The notes under the pieces: model-generated
The model's database searches: none
Told to the model about the DNA's origin: nothing
Seen by the model: the letters and a program-made list of their open reading frames with translations, nothing else
Shown here: positions 25,325-33,910 of the stretch, piece by piece
Layout of the letters: the number at the start of each line of letters is the position of its first letter
Numbering within the stretch: the first letter of the stretch is position 1
Made by a program: the position numbers and the translations under genes
From: Palsa-892 sp035555855
GTDB lineage: Bacteria; Pseudomonadota; Alphaproteobacteria; Rhizobiales; Xanthobacteraceae
NCBI GenBank assembly: GCA_035555855.1
Contig: DATMGD010000023.1
Span: 1-59,052, forward strand
Length of the DNA stretch: 59,052 nt
Reading direction: 5' to 3'

Positions 25325-26068
25325 ATGTCTATCCGCAATCTTCTCAAGCTCGGCGTAATCGCACTGGTGATGTGCTCGAGCGGCGGCTGCGCCTATCTCG
25401 ATCGCCTCGCCAACGTCGGCAAGGAGCCAAAGCTCGCTGCTGTCGAAAACCCGACAGCAATGCGCGGCTACAAGCCGGTGACAATGCCGATGCCGGAGCC
25501 GATCCCCGCCTCCTACAATCCGAACTCGCTGTGGCGGAATGGCTCGCGCGCCTTCTTCAAGGACCAGCGCGCGCATCAGGTCGGCGACATCCTCACGGTG
25601 AAGGTGAACTTTACCGACAGCGCCAATGTCGCCAACGAAACGCAGAGGAGCCGCGACAACAAGGAAGATTCCGGCATTGCCAACCTGTTCGGTCTTTCCA
25701 AGGTGCCGCTGACCAAAACGCCGATCCCGGGGCGCCTGCTCACCGCCGATTCCACATCGTCCAGCGACGGCAAGGGCTCGGTCAATCGTTCCGAACAGTT
25801 GAAGACCAACGTCGCCGCGGTCGTCACGCAACTCTTGCCGAACGGCAACCTCGTGATCGAGGGCAAACAGGAGATCCGCGTCAATTTCGAAATCCGCGAA
25901 CTCAAGGTCGCCGGCATCGTGCGGCCGGAGGATATCGAGAACGACAACACGCTCGACTCGGCGAAGATCGCGCAGGCCCGTATCGCTTACGGCGGCCGCG
26001 GCCAGATCACCGACGTGCAGCAACCGCGCTGGGGGCAACAGGTCTCGGACGTGATCTTACCTTTCTAA
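25325..26068 (+). CDS. flgH: Flagellar L-ring lipoprotein FlgH
   Basis: A 247-residue lipoprotein. The signal peptide ends in a lipobox-like 'SSGGC' with the lipidated Cys near residue 20. The family core is present ('NSLWRNGSRAFFKDQRAHQVGDILTVKVNFTDSANVANETQRSR', 'GNLVIEGKQEIRVNFEIRELKVAGIVRPEDIENDNTLDSAKIAQARIAYGGRGQI'). FlgH forms the outer-membrane L ring. An in-frame GTG at 25292 overlapping the flgA stop is an alternative start. A strong terminator follows. Confidence 0.97.
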   Translation: MSIRNLLKLGVIALVMCSSGGCAYLDRLANVGKEPKLAAVENPTAMRGYKPVTMPMPEPIPASYNPNSLWRNGSRAFFKDQRAHQVGDILTVKVNFTDSANVANETQRSRDNKEDSGIANLFGLSKVPLTKTPIPGRLLTADSTSSSDGKGSVNRSEQLKTNVAAVVTQLLPNGNLVIEGKQEIRVNFEIRELKVAGIVRPEDIENDNTLDSAKIAQARIAYGGRGQITDVQQPRWGQQVSDVILPF

Positions 26069-26139
26069 AATTCACCAGCTAGGGCGCGAAACCGGATCGC
26101 GACCCGAAGTGCCGCTCCCGCTCCCCGGAGATCGGCACC

Positions 26140-26181
26140 GCACGGCCCCGCTGCTCCCCCGCGGGGCCGTGCTCTTTTTTT
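26140..26181 (+). terminator. Rho-independent terminator of the flgFGAH operon
   Basis: GCACGGCCCCGC pairs perfectly with GCGGGGCCGTGC, followed by TCTTTTTTT. It reaches the stop codon of the convergent ycnI-like gene. Confidence 0.92.
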
Positions 26182-26713
26182 AGTGCTTGTGCTCGTGAGG
26201 GTGGGGTTCGGTCACGTTGAGCGCGGGCGCCGGAAACTTCAGCGAATGCGCATCCCGATCCGCCGCCGGAATTTCCGACCAGTCGGCTTCGCCTTTTTCG
26301 CAGGTTTGCTTCACCGAAAAATACAGCGGCCCCGGTGCAAGCTCCTTTGCGACGAAAGCCGCGATGACGAATTCGTCGTAGTATTCGTCCGGCAACTTGC
26401 CGCTCCACGAAATCTCGCGCGCGCCCTCTTTCAACGTGATGCCGTGATAGAAAGAATAACCGCGCGCAAAGGCGCCGTTCTTGATCGAAAGCTCCCAGCC
26501 TGCTTTCGGCATCGGTTTCGCGGCGATGATGCCTTCGGGCAGCTTCACGTCGATCTTCGTCGTCGCCGAACCCTCGCAGCCATGCGGCACGCGCAGCACG
26601 ATCTTGTACGGACTGCCTGCGGCCGCTTCACCGCGCTCGAGGGTGATGTGCGCCTGCGCCGATGAAATTCCCATCGTCAGGAACATTGCGAACAAAACGC
26701 CGGACTTTTTCAT
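26180..26713 (-). CDS. YcnI-like (DUF1775) copper-binding exported protein
   Basis: A 177-residue protein whose signal peptide ends ...SSAQA, leaving His as the first mature residue ('HITLERGEA'), the metal ligand of YcnI/DUF1775 proteins. The core has 'PHGCEGSATTKIDVKLPEGI', 'PKAGWEL' with the conserved Trp, and 'LPDEYYDEFVIAAF'. The C-terminus is His-rich (EPHPHEHKH). DUF1775 proteins bind Cu(II) in the periplasm. It is the last gene of a minus-strand copper operon. I start at the ATG at 26713 with GAGA upstream; a GTG at 26728 would overlap the previous stop. Confidence 0.88.
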   Translation of the reverse strand: MKKSGVLFAMFLTMGISSAQAHITLERGEAAAGSPYKIVLRVPHGCEGSATTKIDVKLPEGIIAAKPMPKAGWELSIKNGAFARGYSFYHGITLKEGAREISWSGKLPDEYYDEFVIAAFVAKELAPGPLYFSVKQTCEKGEADWSEIPAADRDAHSLKFPAPALNVTEPHPHEHKH

Positions 26714-26724
26714 GATGTTCTCTT

Positions 26725-27153
26725 TCACTGGTGAGGGTGCGCGCCATGCTCCATGCGGACAAGACCCTTGAATGACGAAAATTTTTCGAGCCTCGCGTGC
26801 GAAAGCTTGCTTTCGGCTCTAGCGAGTTCGCTCGATAGGCTCGCCGCAAGATCGGGGGGAATGCCAGCGGAGCGAAGCGCCTGCGCTTCCCTGATCTCGT
26901 CGCCCGCGCATAGCACGACTTCCCAATTTCCGTTTTTCTTTCGAAGCAGCGCCCGTCCGCCCATCTCGCCCTGCTCCCAGTCGGCCAGCGCATAATCCCC
27001 CGCCACCGCAACGGGCTCGACGACAAGCGGCACGTCGGGTTTTTCAAAAATACTTTTCAGCATCGCGCGGACCGCCAGGGCTTCCTGCGGCTCGGCGGAA
27101 GAACCGCCAAGCCACAGAAGCGAAAGCATGGCCGCAATCAGCAGGGCTCTCAT
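26725..27153 (-). CDS. Copper uptake system-associated exported protein
   Basis: A 142-residue protein with a signal peptide (MRALLIAAMLSLLWLGGSSA) and a compact domain containing 'VAVAGDYALADWEQGEMGGRALLRKKNGNWEVVLCAGDEI' and 'LRSAGIPPDLAASLSSELARAESKL', ending in a His-containing tail. This pattern matches small exported proteins annotated as associated with copper uptake that travel with TonB receptors and YcnI. It starts 5 bp after the receptor stop codon, and YcnI follows directly. The biochemical role is unknown. Confidence 0.78.
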   Translation of the reverse strand: MRALLIAAMLSLLWLGGSSAEPQEALAVRAMLKSIFEKPDVPLVVEPVAVAGDYALADWEQGEMGGRALLRKKNGNWEVVLCAGDEIREAQALRSAGIPPDLAASLSSELARAESKLSHARLEKFSSFKGLVRMEHGAHPHQ

Positions 27154-27158
27154 GATGC

Positions 27159-29261
27159 TCACATCTTCAGGCGCAAGCCGCCGACGATCGCGCGGCCGTT
27201 GCCGGGGTTGAACAGGTTGGGATTGGCGGGGCTGTAAACATCGACCGCATTCGCGCTCGAAATATACGCCTTGTCCGCGAGGTTTCTCGCTTCGATGTAG
27301 AACGAGTAGTTGCCGCCCGGATCGTAACCGGCGCGCAAGCCCCACAGCACATAGGATTCGGATTTGAAGGTGTTGGCGTTGTCGACGAAGTACGACACCG
27401 GCACCCATTCGACGTTCGGGCCGAAATAATAACCGCTCGGATGTTTGTAGAGCAGCTCGGCACGAAGATAATGCCGCGGCACCACCGGCAACTGATTGTT
27501 GCCGAACGTCGCGTCGTTGTCGAAACGGAAATCGCTGTAGGTGTAAGCCGTATTGAGCCACAGACGATCCGGCGTGCTGCCGTTCGCAAACAGCGACTTC
27601 AGCACCGCGATCCCCAGTCCCGCCTCGATGCCCTGATGAATGGTGTGCGGAATATTCCGCTCACTACAGGTGCCGTAGATGTTGAAGTTCAGGCACTGCA
27701 ATTCGTCGGTGAGCTTCGCGCGATAAATCGAAAGATCCCACGTCAGGTCCGGCTTGCGCCCGCGTGTGCCGATTTCATAGGTCGTCGCGCGCTGCGGCTG
27801 CAGCGTATTGAAGTCGATCGCGATGCCCTGCCCGAAGCTCGGCACCTCGGCGCTGCGTGAGATATTCGCGAACACCTGCGAGGTACGATCGACATCCCAC
27901 AACAAGCCAATTTTCGGGCTCCACAGATCGTAATTCTTGTCGAAACTCGCATCGCCGCCGACGACCGGATCCTGCTTGCGGCCCGCGTTCACATATTGCG
28001 TACCCGCAACGAAAGCGACGCGAGGCAAGAAGTAAAACGAGTTCTCGGCGTAAGCGGTCAAGTTACGGGAATATTGCTTGTCGTAGGTCAGCAACGCGCC
28101 CTTCACCGCGCCCGGCAGATTCACATAATTCTTCGCATCGGTATCGCCGTTGTGCAGATTGACACCCGCGACGAAACGATTGTCGAAGCCTGCGATCTTG
28201 CGCTCGTCGAGAAGCCGCGTGAACGCGCCGTATTCGACATAATGATAGTCGAGCCACTGGAAGATCGGATGCATCAAGTGGCGGTCGACGCCGAACACAC
28301 CGACATCGATCTTGCCGTTATCGGTCCGGAACGTTGTGACGTTGGCGACGCGAAATGAATCGATGTTGCGCTGCCAGTCATAGGTTGCGTTGGTGGGGTT
28401 TGCCGTCTTCGGCGAGGTGAGCGCCGTCTGCTTGTCCACCTCGCCCGGAATGCGCTGGCGGATTTCGTTGGCGTTAAAATAAAACCGCGTCTCGATGTCC
28501 GGCGAAATCCGGTAACCGAAATTCATGCTGGCGCGCGCCGAGTGGCCCCAGCTGTGATCGCGATAGCCGTCGGCTTGCTGATAGGTGCCGGTAAGAAACC
28601 CGTCCCACGGCCCGCTCACACCGCCGGTGCTGGCTTGCAGGCGGCGAAAACCGAAGCTGCCGAAATCAAGCCGTCCCTCGAACGGGCTCGCCGTGCGGCC
28701 GGTTTGCGATACGAAATTGATCGCCCCGCCCAGCGAGTTCGCGCCGAAGCGCAGGCCGTTGCCGCCCTTGTAGACATCGACATGCTGATAGGCTGTCGGA
28801 TCGATCTCCTGAAAGTCGCCGTAACCGTCGGCGGTGTTGATCGGGATGCCGTCCATCGAGAGCTGCACGCCGCGCAGATGAAAGTTGCGCGACAGCCCCG
28901 AGCCGCGGATCGAGAGCCGCGTGTCCTCGCCCCATTTCGGCTGCACGAATGCGCCGGGCACATAATCGAGAACATCCTTGAGCGTCGCCGCCTGCGTGTC
29001 GCGATAAGCCTCGGCCGGAACCACTGCGACGCCGCCCGGCGTCTGCTGGATTTCGCGGATCGCCTGCTCGGTGGAATTCGCCGTCAGGCTTTCCGGCCGC
29101 TGCATCATCGGGACGGTCACCACGGTCGGCGCCGCACTGGCACTCGTTTGCCGCGGCGCCGTCACGGTAATGGCGGGCAACTCGGTAACCGATTGCGCCA
29201 GCGCATCTCCCGCGCAGGCAGCTATAATGAGCGCGCACGACGCGCGCGTAAGCGTAGGCAT
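27159..29261 (-). CDS. TonB-dependent outer-membrane receptor (probable copper receptor)
   Basis: About 700 residues with a signal peptide, a plug domain ('TLKDVLDYVPGAFVQPKWGEDTRLSIRGSGLSRNFHLRGVQLSMDGIPIN', 'VYKGGNGLRFGANSLGGAINFVSQTG') and a 22-strand barrel ending 'GNGRAIVGGLRLKM'. A TonB-box-like 'ELPAITVTAP' follows the signal peptide. The gene neighbourhood (DUF2946-like, copper-associated protein, YcnI) points to copper or a copper complex as substrate; the sequence alone does not prove this. AGGAGA precedes two adjacent ATGs, of which I take the second. Confidence 0.92.
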   Translation of the reverse strand: MPTLTRASCALIIAACAGDALAQSVTELPAITVTAPRQTSASAAPTVVTVPMMQRPESLTANSTEQAIREIQQTPGGVAVVPAEAYRDTQAATLKDVLDYVPGAFVQPKWGEDTRLSIRGSGLSRNFHLRGVQLSMDGIPINTADGYGDFQEIDPTAYQHVDVYKGGNGLRFGANSLGGAINFVSQTGRTASPFEGRLDFGSFGFRRLQASTGGVSGPWDGFLTGTYQQADGYRDHSWGHSARASMNFGYRISPDIETRFYFNANEIRQRIPGEVDKQTALTSPKTANPTNATYDWQRNIDSFRVANVTTFRTDNGKIDVGVFGVDRHLMHPIFQWLDYHYVEYGAFTRLLDERKIAGFDNRFVAGVNLHNGDTDAKNYVNLPGAVKGALLTYDKQYSRNLTAYAENSFYFLPRVAFVAGTQYVNAGRKQDPVVGGDASFDKNYDLWSPKIGLLWDVDRTSQVFANISRSAEVPSFGQGIAIDFNTLQPQRATTYEIGTRGRKPDLTWDLSIYRAKLTDELQCLNFNIYGTCSERNIPHTIHQGIEAGLGIAVLKSLFANGSTPDRLWLNTAYTYSDFRFDNDATFGNNQLPVVPRHYLRAELLYKHPSGYYFGPNVEWVPVSYFVDNANTFKSESYVLWGLRAGYDPGGNYSFYIEARNLADKAYISSANAVDVYSPANPNLFNPGNGRAIVGGLRLKM

Positions 29262-29307
29262 CATCTTCTCCTGAAACGTGAGCAAATCGGCCTTGCAGCC
29301 GGACGGA

Positions 29308-29682
29308 TCACACGTTTGCCGGAGGCGCCTGCGCTAGCTTGGGAGAATGTTCGGGAACGCGCACGAACTCGGCAGCCGCAACAAGCGGCAGTGCCGCGCC
29401 CTGCACGGCGGCAACGCTGATGCTGGGCAGCGCCGGCGGCTCGGCACCCGCGACATGCGACGCGCAATAGACAAAACAGGAGACCGGCGTAACCGGAGCC
29501 TGACCGTCTACGTCGTGGCTCGCATTACCGCCCGCCACCTGACAGATGACAAACGGTCCGGTCGCCGCCGTCGCGCTTTGGCTTAGGAAGAGCGCGCCGA
29601 GGAAGGCATGCAAAACGACGGCGTAGGCCGCGATAATCGCGGCCACGGAACGGGAAGTCGTTCGTTTGCGGAAAGATTTCAT
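29308..29682 (-). CDS. DUF2946-like exported protein of the copper operon
   Basis: A 124-residue protein with an N-terminal membrane segment ('VAAIIAAYAVVLHAFLGALFLSQSA') and a short Cys-containing region ('FVICQ...VSCFVYCASHVAGAEPP') as in DUF2946-type proteins encoded next to copper genes. It is the first gene of the operon; the receptor follows by 46 bp. The start at 29682 leads into the basic N-region of the signal segment. Confidence 0.7.
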   Translation of the reverse strand: MKSFRKRTTSRSVAAIIAAYAVVLHAFLGALFLSQSATAATGPFVICQVAGGNASHDVDGQAPVTPVSCFVYCASHVAGAEPPALPSISVAAVQGAALPLVAAAEFVRVPEHSPKLAQAPPANV

Positions 29683-29804
29683 TGCCAGCCCGCGCAATAT
29701 TAGGAAATTCGCCGCGCCTGCGCAACGCACGATCCCGAAACCATGTGCTAGCCTCCGCGTTATCCGCACAACCCACCGCGGCAACAATCAAGACGGGAGC
29801 AACC

Positions 29805-31175
29805 ATGACATTCCAATCGATCAATCCCGCGAGCGGCACGCCCGTTTCTTCTTATGATGAAATGCAGCGGAGCGAATTGACCCAGATCATCGAGCAGGCC
29901 CACCGGGCGCATCTCGACTGGCGGCATGTTTCGTTCCGCGATCGCGCCATCCCGATGAAAAAAGCCGGCCAGATCCTGCGCGACCGCGCCAAGGACTATG
30001 CCCGCTTGATGGCCGAGGAGATGGGCAAGCCCTTCAAGGATGGCGTTGCCGAAGTCGAAAAATGCGCGACCTGCTGCGACTATTTCGCCGAGCATGCCGA
30101 GCGGCACCTCGCCGACGAGATCATCGCGACCGACGCGCGCAAGAGTTATGTCGCCTTCCGGCCGCTCGGCGTCGTGCTTGCGGTGATGCCGTGGAATTTC
30201 CCGTTCTGGCAGGTGATCCGTTTTGCCGCCCCCGGCCTGATGGCGGGCAATGCGGGCGTCCTCAAGCATGCCTCGAACGTCCCCGGCTGCGCCCTTGCGA
30301 TTGAACAGATTTTCAAAGATGCGGGCTTTCCGGAAAATCTCTTTCGCACGCTGATGATCGGCAGCAAGGACGTAGCTTCCGTGATCGAGCACCCGCTCGT
30401 TCGCGCGGTGACGCTCACCGGCTCAACCCCCGCCGGTAAGGCCGTCGCCGCGAAGGCCGGCGAGTGCCTGAAGAAGACGGTGCTCGAGCTTGGCGGCAGC
30501 GATGCCTACGTCATCATGGACGACGCCGATATCGAGCAGGCAGCAGCCATCGCCGCCAAGGGCCGGCTGGTGAACTCCGGCCAGAGCTGCATTGCCGCCA
30601 AGCGTTTCATCGTTACCGAAAAGAACCGCGCCAGCTTCGAGCAGGCCTTCGTGAAAAAGATGCAGGCCGCCAAGGTCGGCGACCCGATGACCGAGGGCAC
30701 GCAGGTCGGTCCGATGGCGCGGAAAGATTTGCGCGACGATCTTCACAAACAGGTGGAGGAGAGTATTCGCAAGGGCGCCAAGCTGTTGTGCGGCGGCGAG
30801 ATTCCAAAGGGTGAAGGCGCTTTCTACCCGCCGACCGTACTCACCGGCGTGAAGAAAGGCATGCCCGCCTATGACGAGGAGCTGTTCGGGCCGGTCGCGG
30901 CCATCATCGTCGCCGATAGCGAGAAGCACGCTATTGAGATCGCCAACGATTCGATCTTCGGCCTCGGCGGCGGCGTCATCGGCAGCGATCTCGCACGGGC
31001 CGAAAAAATCGCGGCGGAGGAAATCGAAGCCGGCTGCGTATTCGTCAACGACGCGGTGCGCTCCGATCCGCGCCTGCCCTTCGGCGGCATCAAGGAGAGC
31101 GGTTACGGCCGCGAGCTATCGCACTTCGGCATCCGCGAATTCGTGAATATCAAGACGGTCTTTATCGCGAAGTAG
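29805..31175 (+). CDS. NAD(P)-dependent succinate-semialdehyde dehydrogenase family protein
   Basis: A 456-residue ALDH-superfamily enzyme. The catalytic Cys lies in 'NSGQSCIAAKRFIV' and the general base Glu in 'VLELGGSD'. 'VMPWNFPFWQVIRFAAPGLMAGNAGVLKHAS' is the nucleotide-binding region and 'LPFGGIKESGYGRELS' the C-terminal signature. The pattern fits short SSADH enzymes (GabD/YneI-type) oxidising succinate semialdehyde to succinate; the exact aldehyde is not certain. It is divergent from the copper operon, and its stop codon is 2 bp from that of convergent dksA. Confidence 0.88.
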   Translation: MTFQSINPASGTPVSSYDEMQRSELTQIIEQAHRAHLDWRHVSFRDRAIPMKKAGQILRDRAKDYARLMAEEMGKPFKDGVAEVEKCATCCDYFAEHAERHLADEIIATDARKSYVAFRPLGVVLAVMPWNFPFWQVIRFAAPGLMAGNAGVLKHASNVPGCALAIEQIFKDAGFPENLFRTLMIGSKDVASVIEHPLVRAVTLTGSTPAGKAVAAKAGECLKKTVLELGGSDAYVIMDDADIEQAAAIAAKGRLVNSGQSCIAAKRFIVTEKNRASFEQAFVKKMQAAKVGDPMTEGTQVGPMARKDLRDDLHKQVEESIRKGAKLLCGGEIPKGEGAFYPPTVLTGVKKGMPAYDEELFGPVAAIIVADSEKHAIEIANDSIFGLGGGVIGSDLARAEKIAAEEIEAGCVFVNDAVRSDPRLPFGGIKESGYGRELSHFGIREFVNIKTVFIAK

Positions 31176-31177
31176 CA

Positions 31178-31591
31178 TTACTCGTCGCGATAGACTTTCT
31201 CTTTGCGCTCGTGGCGCTCCTGCGCGTCGATGGACAGCGTCGCGATCGGCCGCGCTTCGAGGCGCTTGAGCGAGATCGGCTCGCCGGTCTCCTCGCAATA
31301 GCCGTAAGTGCCGTCTTCGATGCGGGCAAGCGCCGCGTCGATCTTGGCGATCAGCTTGCGCTGGCGGTCGCGCGCGCGCAGTTCGATCGAACGATCGGTT
31401 TCGTTCGAGGCGCGGTCGGCGAAATCGGGGTGATTCTCGTTTTCCTTTTGCAGGTTATCGAGCGTCTCCTTGCTCTCCCGCAAAATCTCTTCCTTCCAGC
31501 GCAAAAGCTTCTGGCGGAAATATTCCTTCTGCCGATCATTCATGAACGGTTCGGATTCGGAAGGCCGATATTCTTGTTCTGCCGCCAACAT
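31178..31591 (-). CDS. dksA: RNA polymerase-binding transcription factor DksA
   Basis: A 137-residue protein with the coiled-coil tip region ('NLQKENENHPDFADRASNETDRSIELRARDRQRKLIAKIDAALARIEDGTYGYCEETGEPISLKRLEARPIATLSIDAQE'). The Asp-x-x-Asp/Ala tip ('DFADRA') is intact. Only one Cys of the canonical four-Cys zinc site remains, typical of rhizobial DksA, so the zinc finger should not be required. DksA works with ppGpp at the secondary channel. A perfect CtrA box lies 45 bp upstream of its start. Confidence 0.96.
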   Translation of the reverse strand: MLAAEQEYRPSESEPFMNDRQKEYFRQKLLRWKEEILRESKETLDNLQKENENHPDFADRASNETDRSIELRARDRQRKLIAKIDAALARIEDGTYGYCEETGEPISLKRLEARPIATLSIDAQERHERKEKVYRDE

Positions 31592-31635
31592 GACGAACGC
31601 CCTTATTGCTGGTTTCAGTTCCCGGTTGCCGTTTC

Positions 31636-31650
31636 TTAACCGGCCGTTAA
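31636..31650. promoter_or_regulatory. CtrA box, perfect TTAA-N7-TTAA, upstream of dksA
   Basis: TTAACCGGCCGTTAA matches the CtrA consensus exactly. It lies between fliX and dksA (both minus strand), 45 bp upstream of dksA. Confidence 0.6.
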
Positions 31651-31814
31651 CCCGGCCGTTCAGTGGCGCGCTTATAGCGGCCTTGCGCCTGCGGTCAACA
31701 ACCCGAATCGTCGATTTTTTTGGTAGCGGCGCGCCGATACGCCAATATGACGAGCAGCCGGGCTTTCCGGCGCTGATATGCCAAATGCTTTATATGTGAA
31801 ATTCTATTGCGCGA

Positions 31815-32222
31815 TTATTGCGCGCGCCGTTTTGCCAGTTCCACCGCGACCCTGAGGCCGATCGCGTCGAGCGTCTCATCGAGGCGCTGCTCCCCGCTCC
31901 GCTCGGTCAATTCGCCCAGCATGGCTTCGAGCCTGGCGAGCGTCGACATGTCCATGCGGCCCTCGAGAATCTGCAGCTTCAAACTGTCCAGTATATCGAG
32001 AGCTTTCGCGCCGCGGCGGGCAAATCGGCGGCGGCGCTCGACGGCATCTTCCACGCCCTGAAGCGCGAGCAGCGCATCGATCGAATTCATCGCGCTCGCG
32101 GCATTGGCCGACGAAGCCTGGCTCGGCGCATTGCCGTTGCCGACGGCGAAACCGCTGCCCGCTATACGCCGGGCACCACCTGTCGCTGACACACCGGTCT
32201 TGGTGGCCGCCTGGATCCGCAT
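31815..32222 (-). CDS. fliX: Flagellar assembly regulator FliX
   Basis: A 135-residue protein. After a low-complexity N-terminus it has 'MNSIDALLALQGVEDAVERRRRFARRGAKALDILDSLKLQILEGRMDMSTLARLEAML', the conserved FliX core. In Caulobacter FliX is a class II flagellar protein that monitors basal-body assembly and gates the activity of FlbD at sigma54 promoters. As in Caulobacter it is divergent from flgI. GGGGGAG precedes the ATG. Confidence 0.88.
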   Translation of the reverse strand: MRIQAATKTGVSATGGARRIAGSGFAVGNGNAPSQASSANAASAMNSIDALLALQGVEDAVERRRRFARRGAKALDILDSLKLQILEGRMDMSTLARLEAMLGELTERSGEQRLDETLDAIGLRVAVELAKRRAQ

Positions 32223-32280
32223 CTAGTTGCTCCCCCGAGCCCTCGGGATGATCCCCGAATGGCGCAGATATTGGGTTTCG

Positions 32281-32288
32281 ATGGTTAA
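32281..32288 (-). promoter_or_regulatory. CtrA half-site TTAACCAT upstream of fliX
   Basis: TTAACCAT on the minus strand, 59 bp upstream of fliX. It continues on the other strand as TTAA-N7-TAAA (32285-32299). Confidence 0.4.
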
Positions 32289-32302
32289 GACCTGGTAAAC
32301 GG

Positions 32303-32319
32303 CGGCAAGTTTTGCCGGG
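32303..32319. promoter_or_regulatory. FlbD (ftr)-like palindrome B upstream of flgI
   Basis: CGGCAAGTTTTGCCGGG. Its centre is 91 bp upstream of the -24 GG of the flgI sigma54 promoter and lies between fliX and flgI. Confidence 0.6.
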
Positions 32320-32399
32320 TCGGCAGGAATGCCCCGGCGGGCACGCAGGCCCTTCAAAAAAATACCCAGCAAATTCAGCGGCTTGATTCACAAGGACAG

Positions 32400-32416
32400 T
32401 TGGCACGGCCCTCGCA
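32400..32416 (+). promoter_or_regulatory. Sigma54 promoter of flgI-flgJ-flgN
   Basis: TTGGCACGGCCCTCGCA has GG (32402-32403), 10 bases, then GC (32414-32415). Transcription would start near 32427, before the flgI start at 32463. Confidence 0.8.
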
Positions 32417-32462
32417 TTCCCTTCTCCGAGTCCATCCATCGACAAGCTGGGGAGCCAAGTCG

Positions 32463-33590
32463 ATGCGTAAGTCGATGAATAAACTGAACAGGATAGCCGC
32501 TTGGGCGCTCGCCGCCTTTGCGATGATGTCGGTGCTGCAGACGGCAAACGCCGCCTCGCGCATCAAGGACCTCATCGACGTCGAAGGCGTGCGCGAGAAC
32601 CAGCTGATCGGCTACGGCCTCGTCGTCGGTCTCAACGGAACCGGCGACACGCTGAACAACATTCCCTTCACCAAGCAGAGCCTCACCGCGATGCTCGAGC
32701 GCCTCGGCGTCAACATCCGCGGCGCGCAGCTTCGCACCGGCAACGTCGCGGCCGTGATGGTCACCGGCAACCTGCAAGCCTTCGCAACGCAAGGCACGCG
32801 CACCGATGTCGTCGTCTCCGCGCTCGGCGACGCGAAGAGCCTGCAAGGCGGCACGCTGCTCGTCACGCCGCTGATGGGCGCCGACGGCAATGTCTATGCG
32901 GTGGCGCAGGGAACCGTCGCCGTCGCCGGCTTTCAGGCCGAAGGCGATGCCGCCAAGATCATTCGCGGCGTGCCGACTGTCGGCCGCATTTCAAACGGCG
33001 CGCTCGTCGAGCGCGAGATCGATTTCGCCATCAATCGTATGAGCAACATCCGCCTCGCGCTTCGCAACCCCGATCTCACCACCGCGAAGCGCATCGCCGG
33101 CGCCATCAACGATTTCCTCGGCGCGCCGGCCGCCGAACCGGTCGATCGCGGCACCATCATGCTGCAAGTGCCGCGCAAATATTCCGGCAACATCGTTCAG
33201 CTCCTGACCGAAATCGAACCGCTGCAAATCGAACCCGATCTAGCCGCCAAGGTCGTGATCGACGAGCGCTCCGGCATCATCGTCATGGGACGAGACGTGC
33301 GCGTCGCGACCGTTGCCGTCGCGCAGGGCAACCTCACCGTCTCGATCTCGGAAACGCCCGTCGTCAGCCAGCCCGGCCCCTTCTCGCGCGGCCGCACCAG
33401 AGTGGTTCCGCGAACCAAGGTCGGCGTGCAGGAAGAAGGAACCAAGCTCGGCCTCGTGCAGGAAGGCGTCTCGCTCTCCGATCTCGTCGACGGGCTGAAT
33501 GCGCTCGGCGTCAGCCCGCGCGATCTCATCTCGATCTTGCAGGCGATCAAGGCGACCGGCGCGATCCAGGCCGAAATCGAGGTGATGTGA
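32463..33590 (+). CDS. flgI: Flagellar P-ring protein FlgI
   Basis: A 375-residue periplasmic protein with a signal peptide (cleavage after ANAA or nearby) and family landmarks 'SRIKDLIDVEGVRENQLIGYGLVVGLNGTGD', 'KQSLTAMLERLGVNIRG', 'GTLLVTPLMGADGNVYAVAQG' and C-terminal 'LSDLVDGLNALGVSPRDLISILQAIKATGAIQAEIEVM'. I use the ATG at 32463 because the sigma54 start site is downstream of any earlier in-frame ATG. Its stop overlaps flgJ (TGATG). Confidence 0.98.
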   Translation: MRKSMNKLNRIAAWALAAFAMMSVLQTANAASRIKDLIDVEGVRENQLIGYGLVVGLNGTGDTLNNIPFTKQSLTAMLERLGVNIRGAQLRTGNVAAVMVTGNLQAFATQGTRTDVVVSALGDAKSLQGGTLLVTPLMGADGNVYAVAQGTVAVAGFQAEGDAAKIIRGVPTVGRISNGALVEREIDFAINRMSNIRLALRNPDLTTAKRIAGAINDFLGAPAAEPVDRGTIMLQVPRKYSGNIVQLLTEIEPLQIEPDLAAKVVIDERSGIIVMGRDVRVATVAVAQGNLTVSISETPVVSQPGPFSRGRTRVVPRTKVGVQEEGTKLGLVQEGVSLSDLVDGLNALGVSPRDLISILQAIKATGAIQAEIEVM

Positions 33591-33910
33591 TGGCCGCGAT
33601 CGGCCAGAACACGGGCCTCGTGCCGGTTCCCGTGAACCGGGAACTTGCCCATCAGGCTCCGGCCAATTCCGGCAAGGACAAAATCAAGGCGGTCTCCCAG
33701 GATTTTGAAACGATTTTTTTAACCAACATGTTCGAAAATATGTTCGACGGCCTCGAAGACGACGGCCCCTTCGGCAGCGGCGCGGGCAACGGCCCCTGGC
33801 GTTCGATGCTGACGGAGCAGTACGCGAAGTCGATCGCGCAATCCGGCGGCGTCGGCGTCGCCAAGCAAATCGAACGGCAGCTTGTATCCCTGCAGGAGAG
33901 TCACCAATGA
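33590..33910 (+). CDS. flgJ: Rod-binding protein FlgJ (N-terminal type, no muramidase)
   Basis: A 106-residue protein with the rod-binding signature 'VSQDFETIFLTNMFENMFDGLE...FGSGAGNGPWRSMLTEQYAKSIAQSGGVGVAKQIERQL'. It corresponds to the N-terminal half of enteric FlgJ; the muramidase domain is absent, as in most alphaproteobacteria. The start ATG at 33590 overlaps the flgI stop, and the stop overlaps the next gene, so all three are translationally coupled. Confidence 0.93.
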   Translation: MAAIGQNTGLVPVPVNRELAHQAPANSGKDKIKAVSQDFETIFLTNMFENMFDGLEDDGPFGSGAGNGPWRSMLTEQYAKSIAQSGGVGVAKQIERQLVSLQESHQ

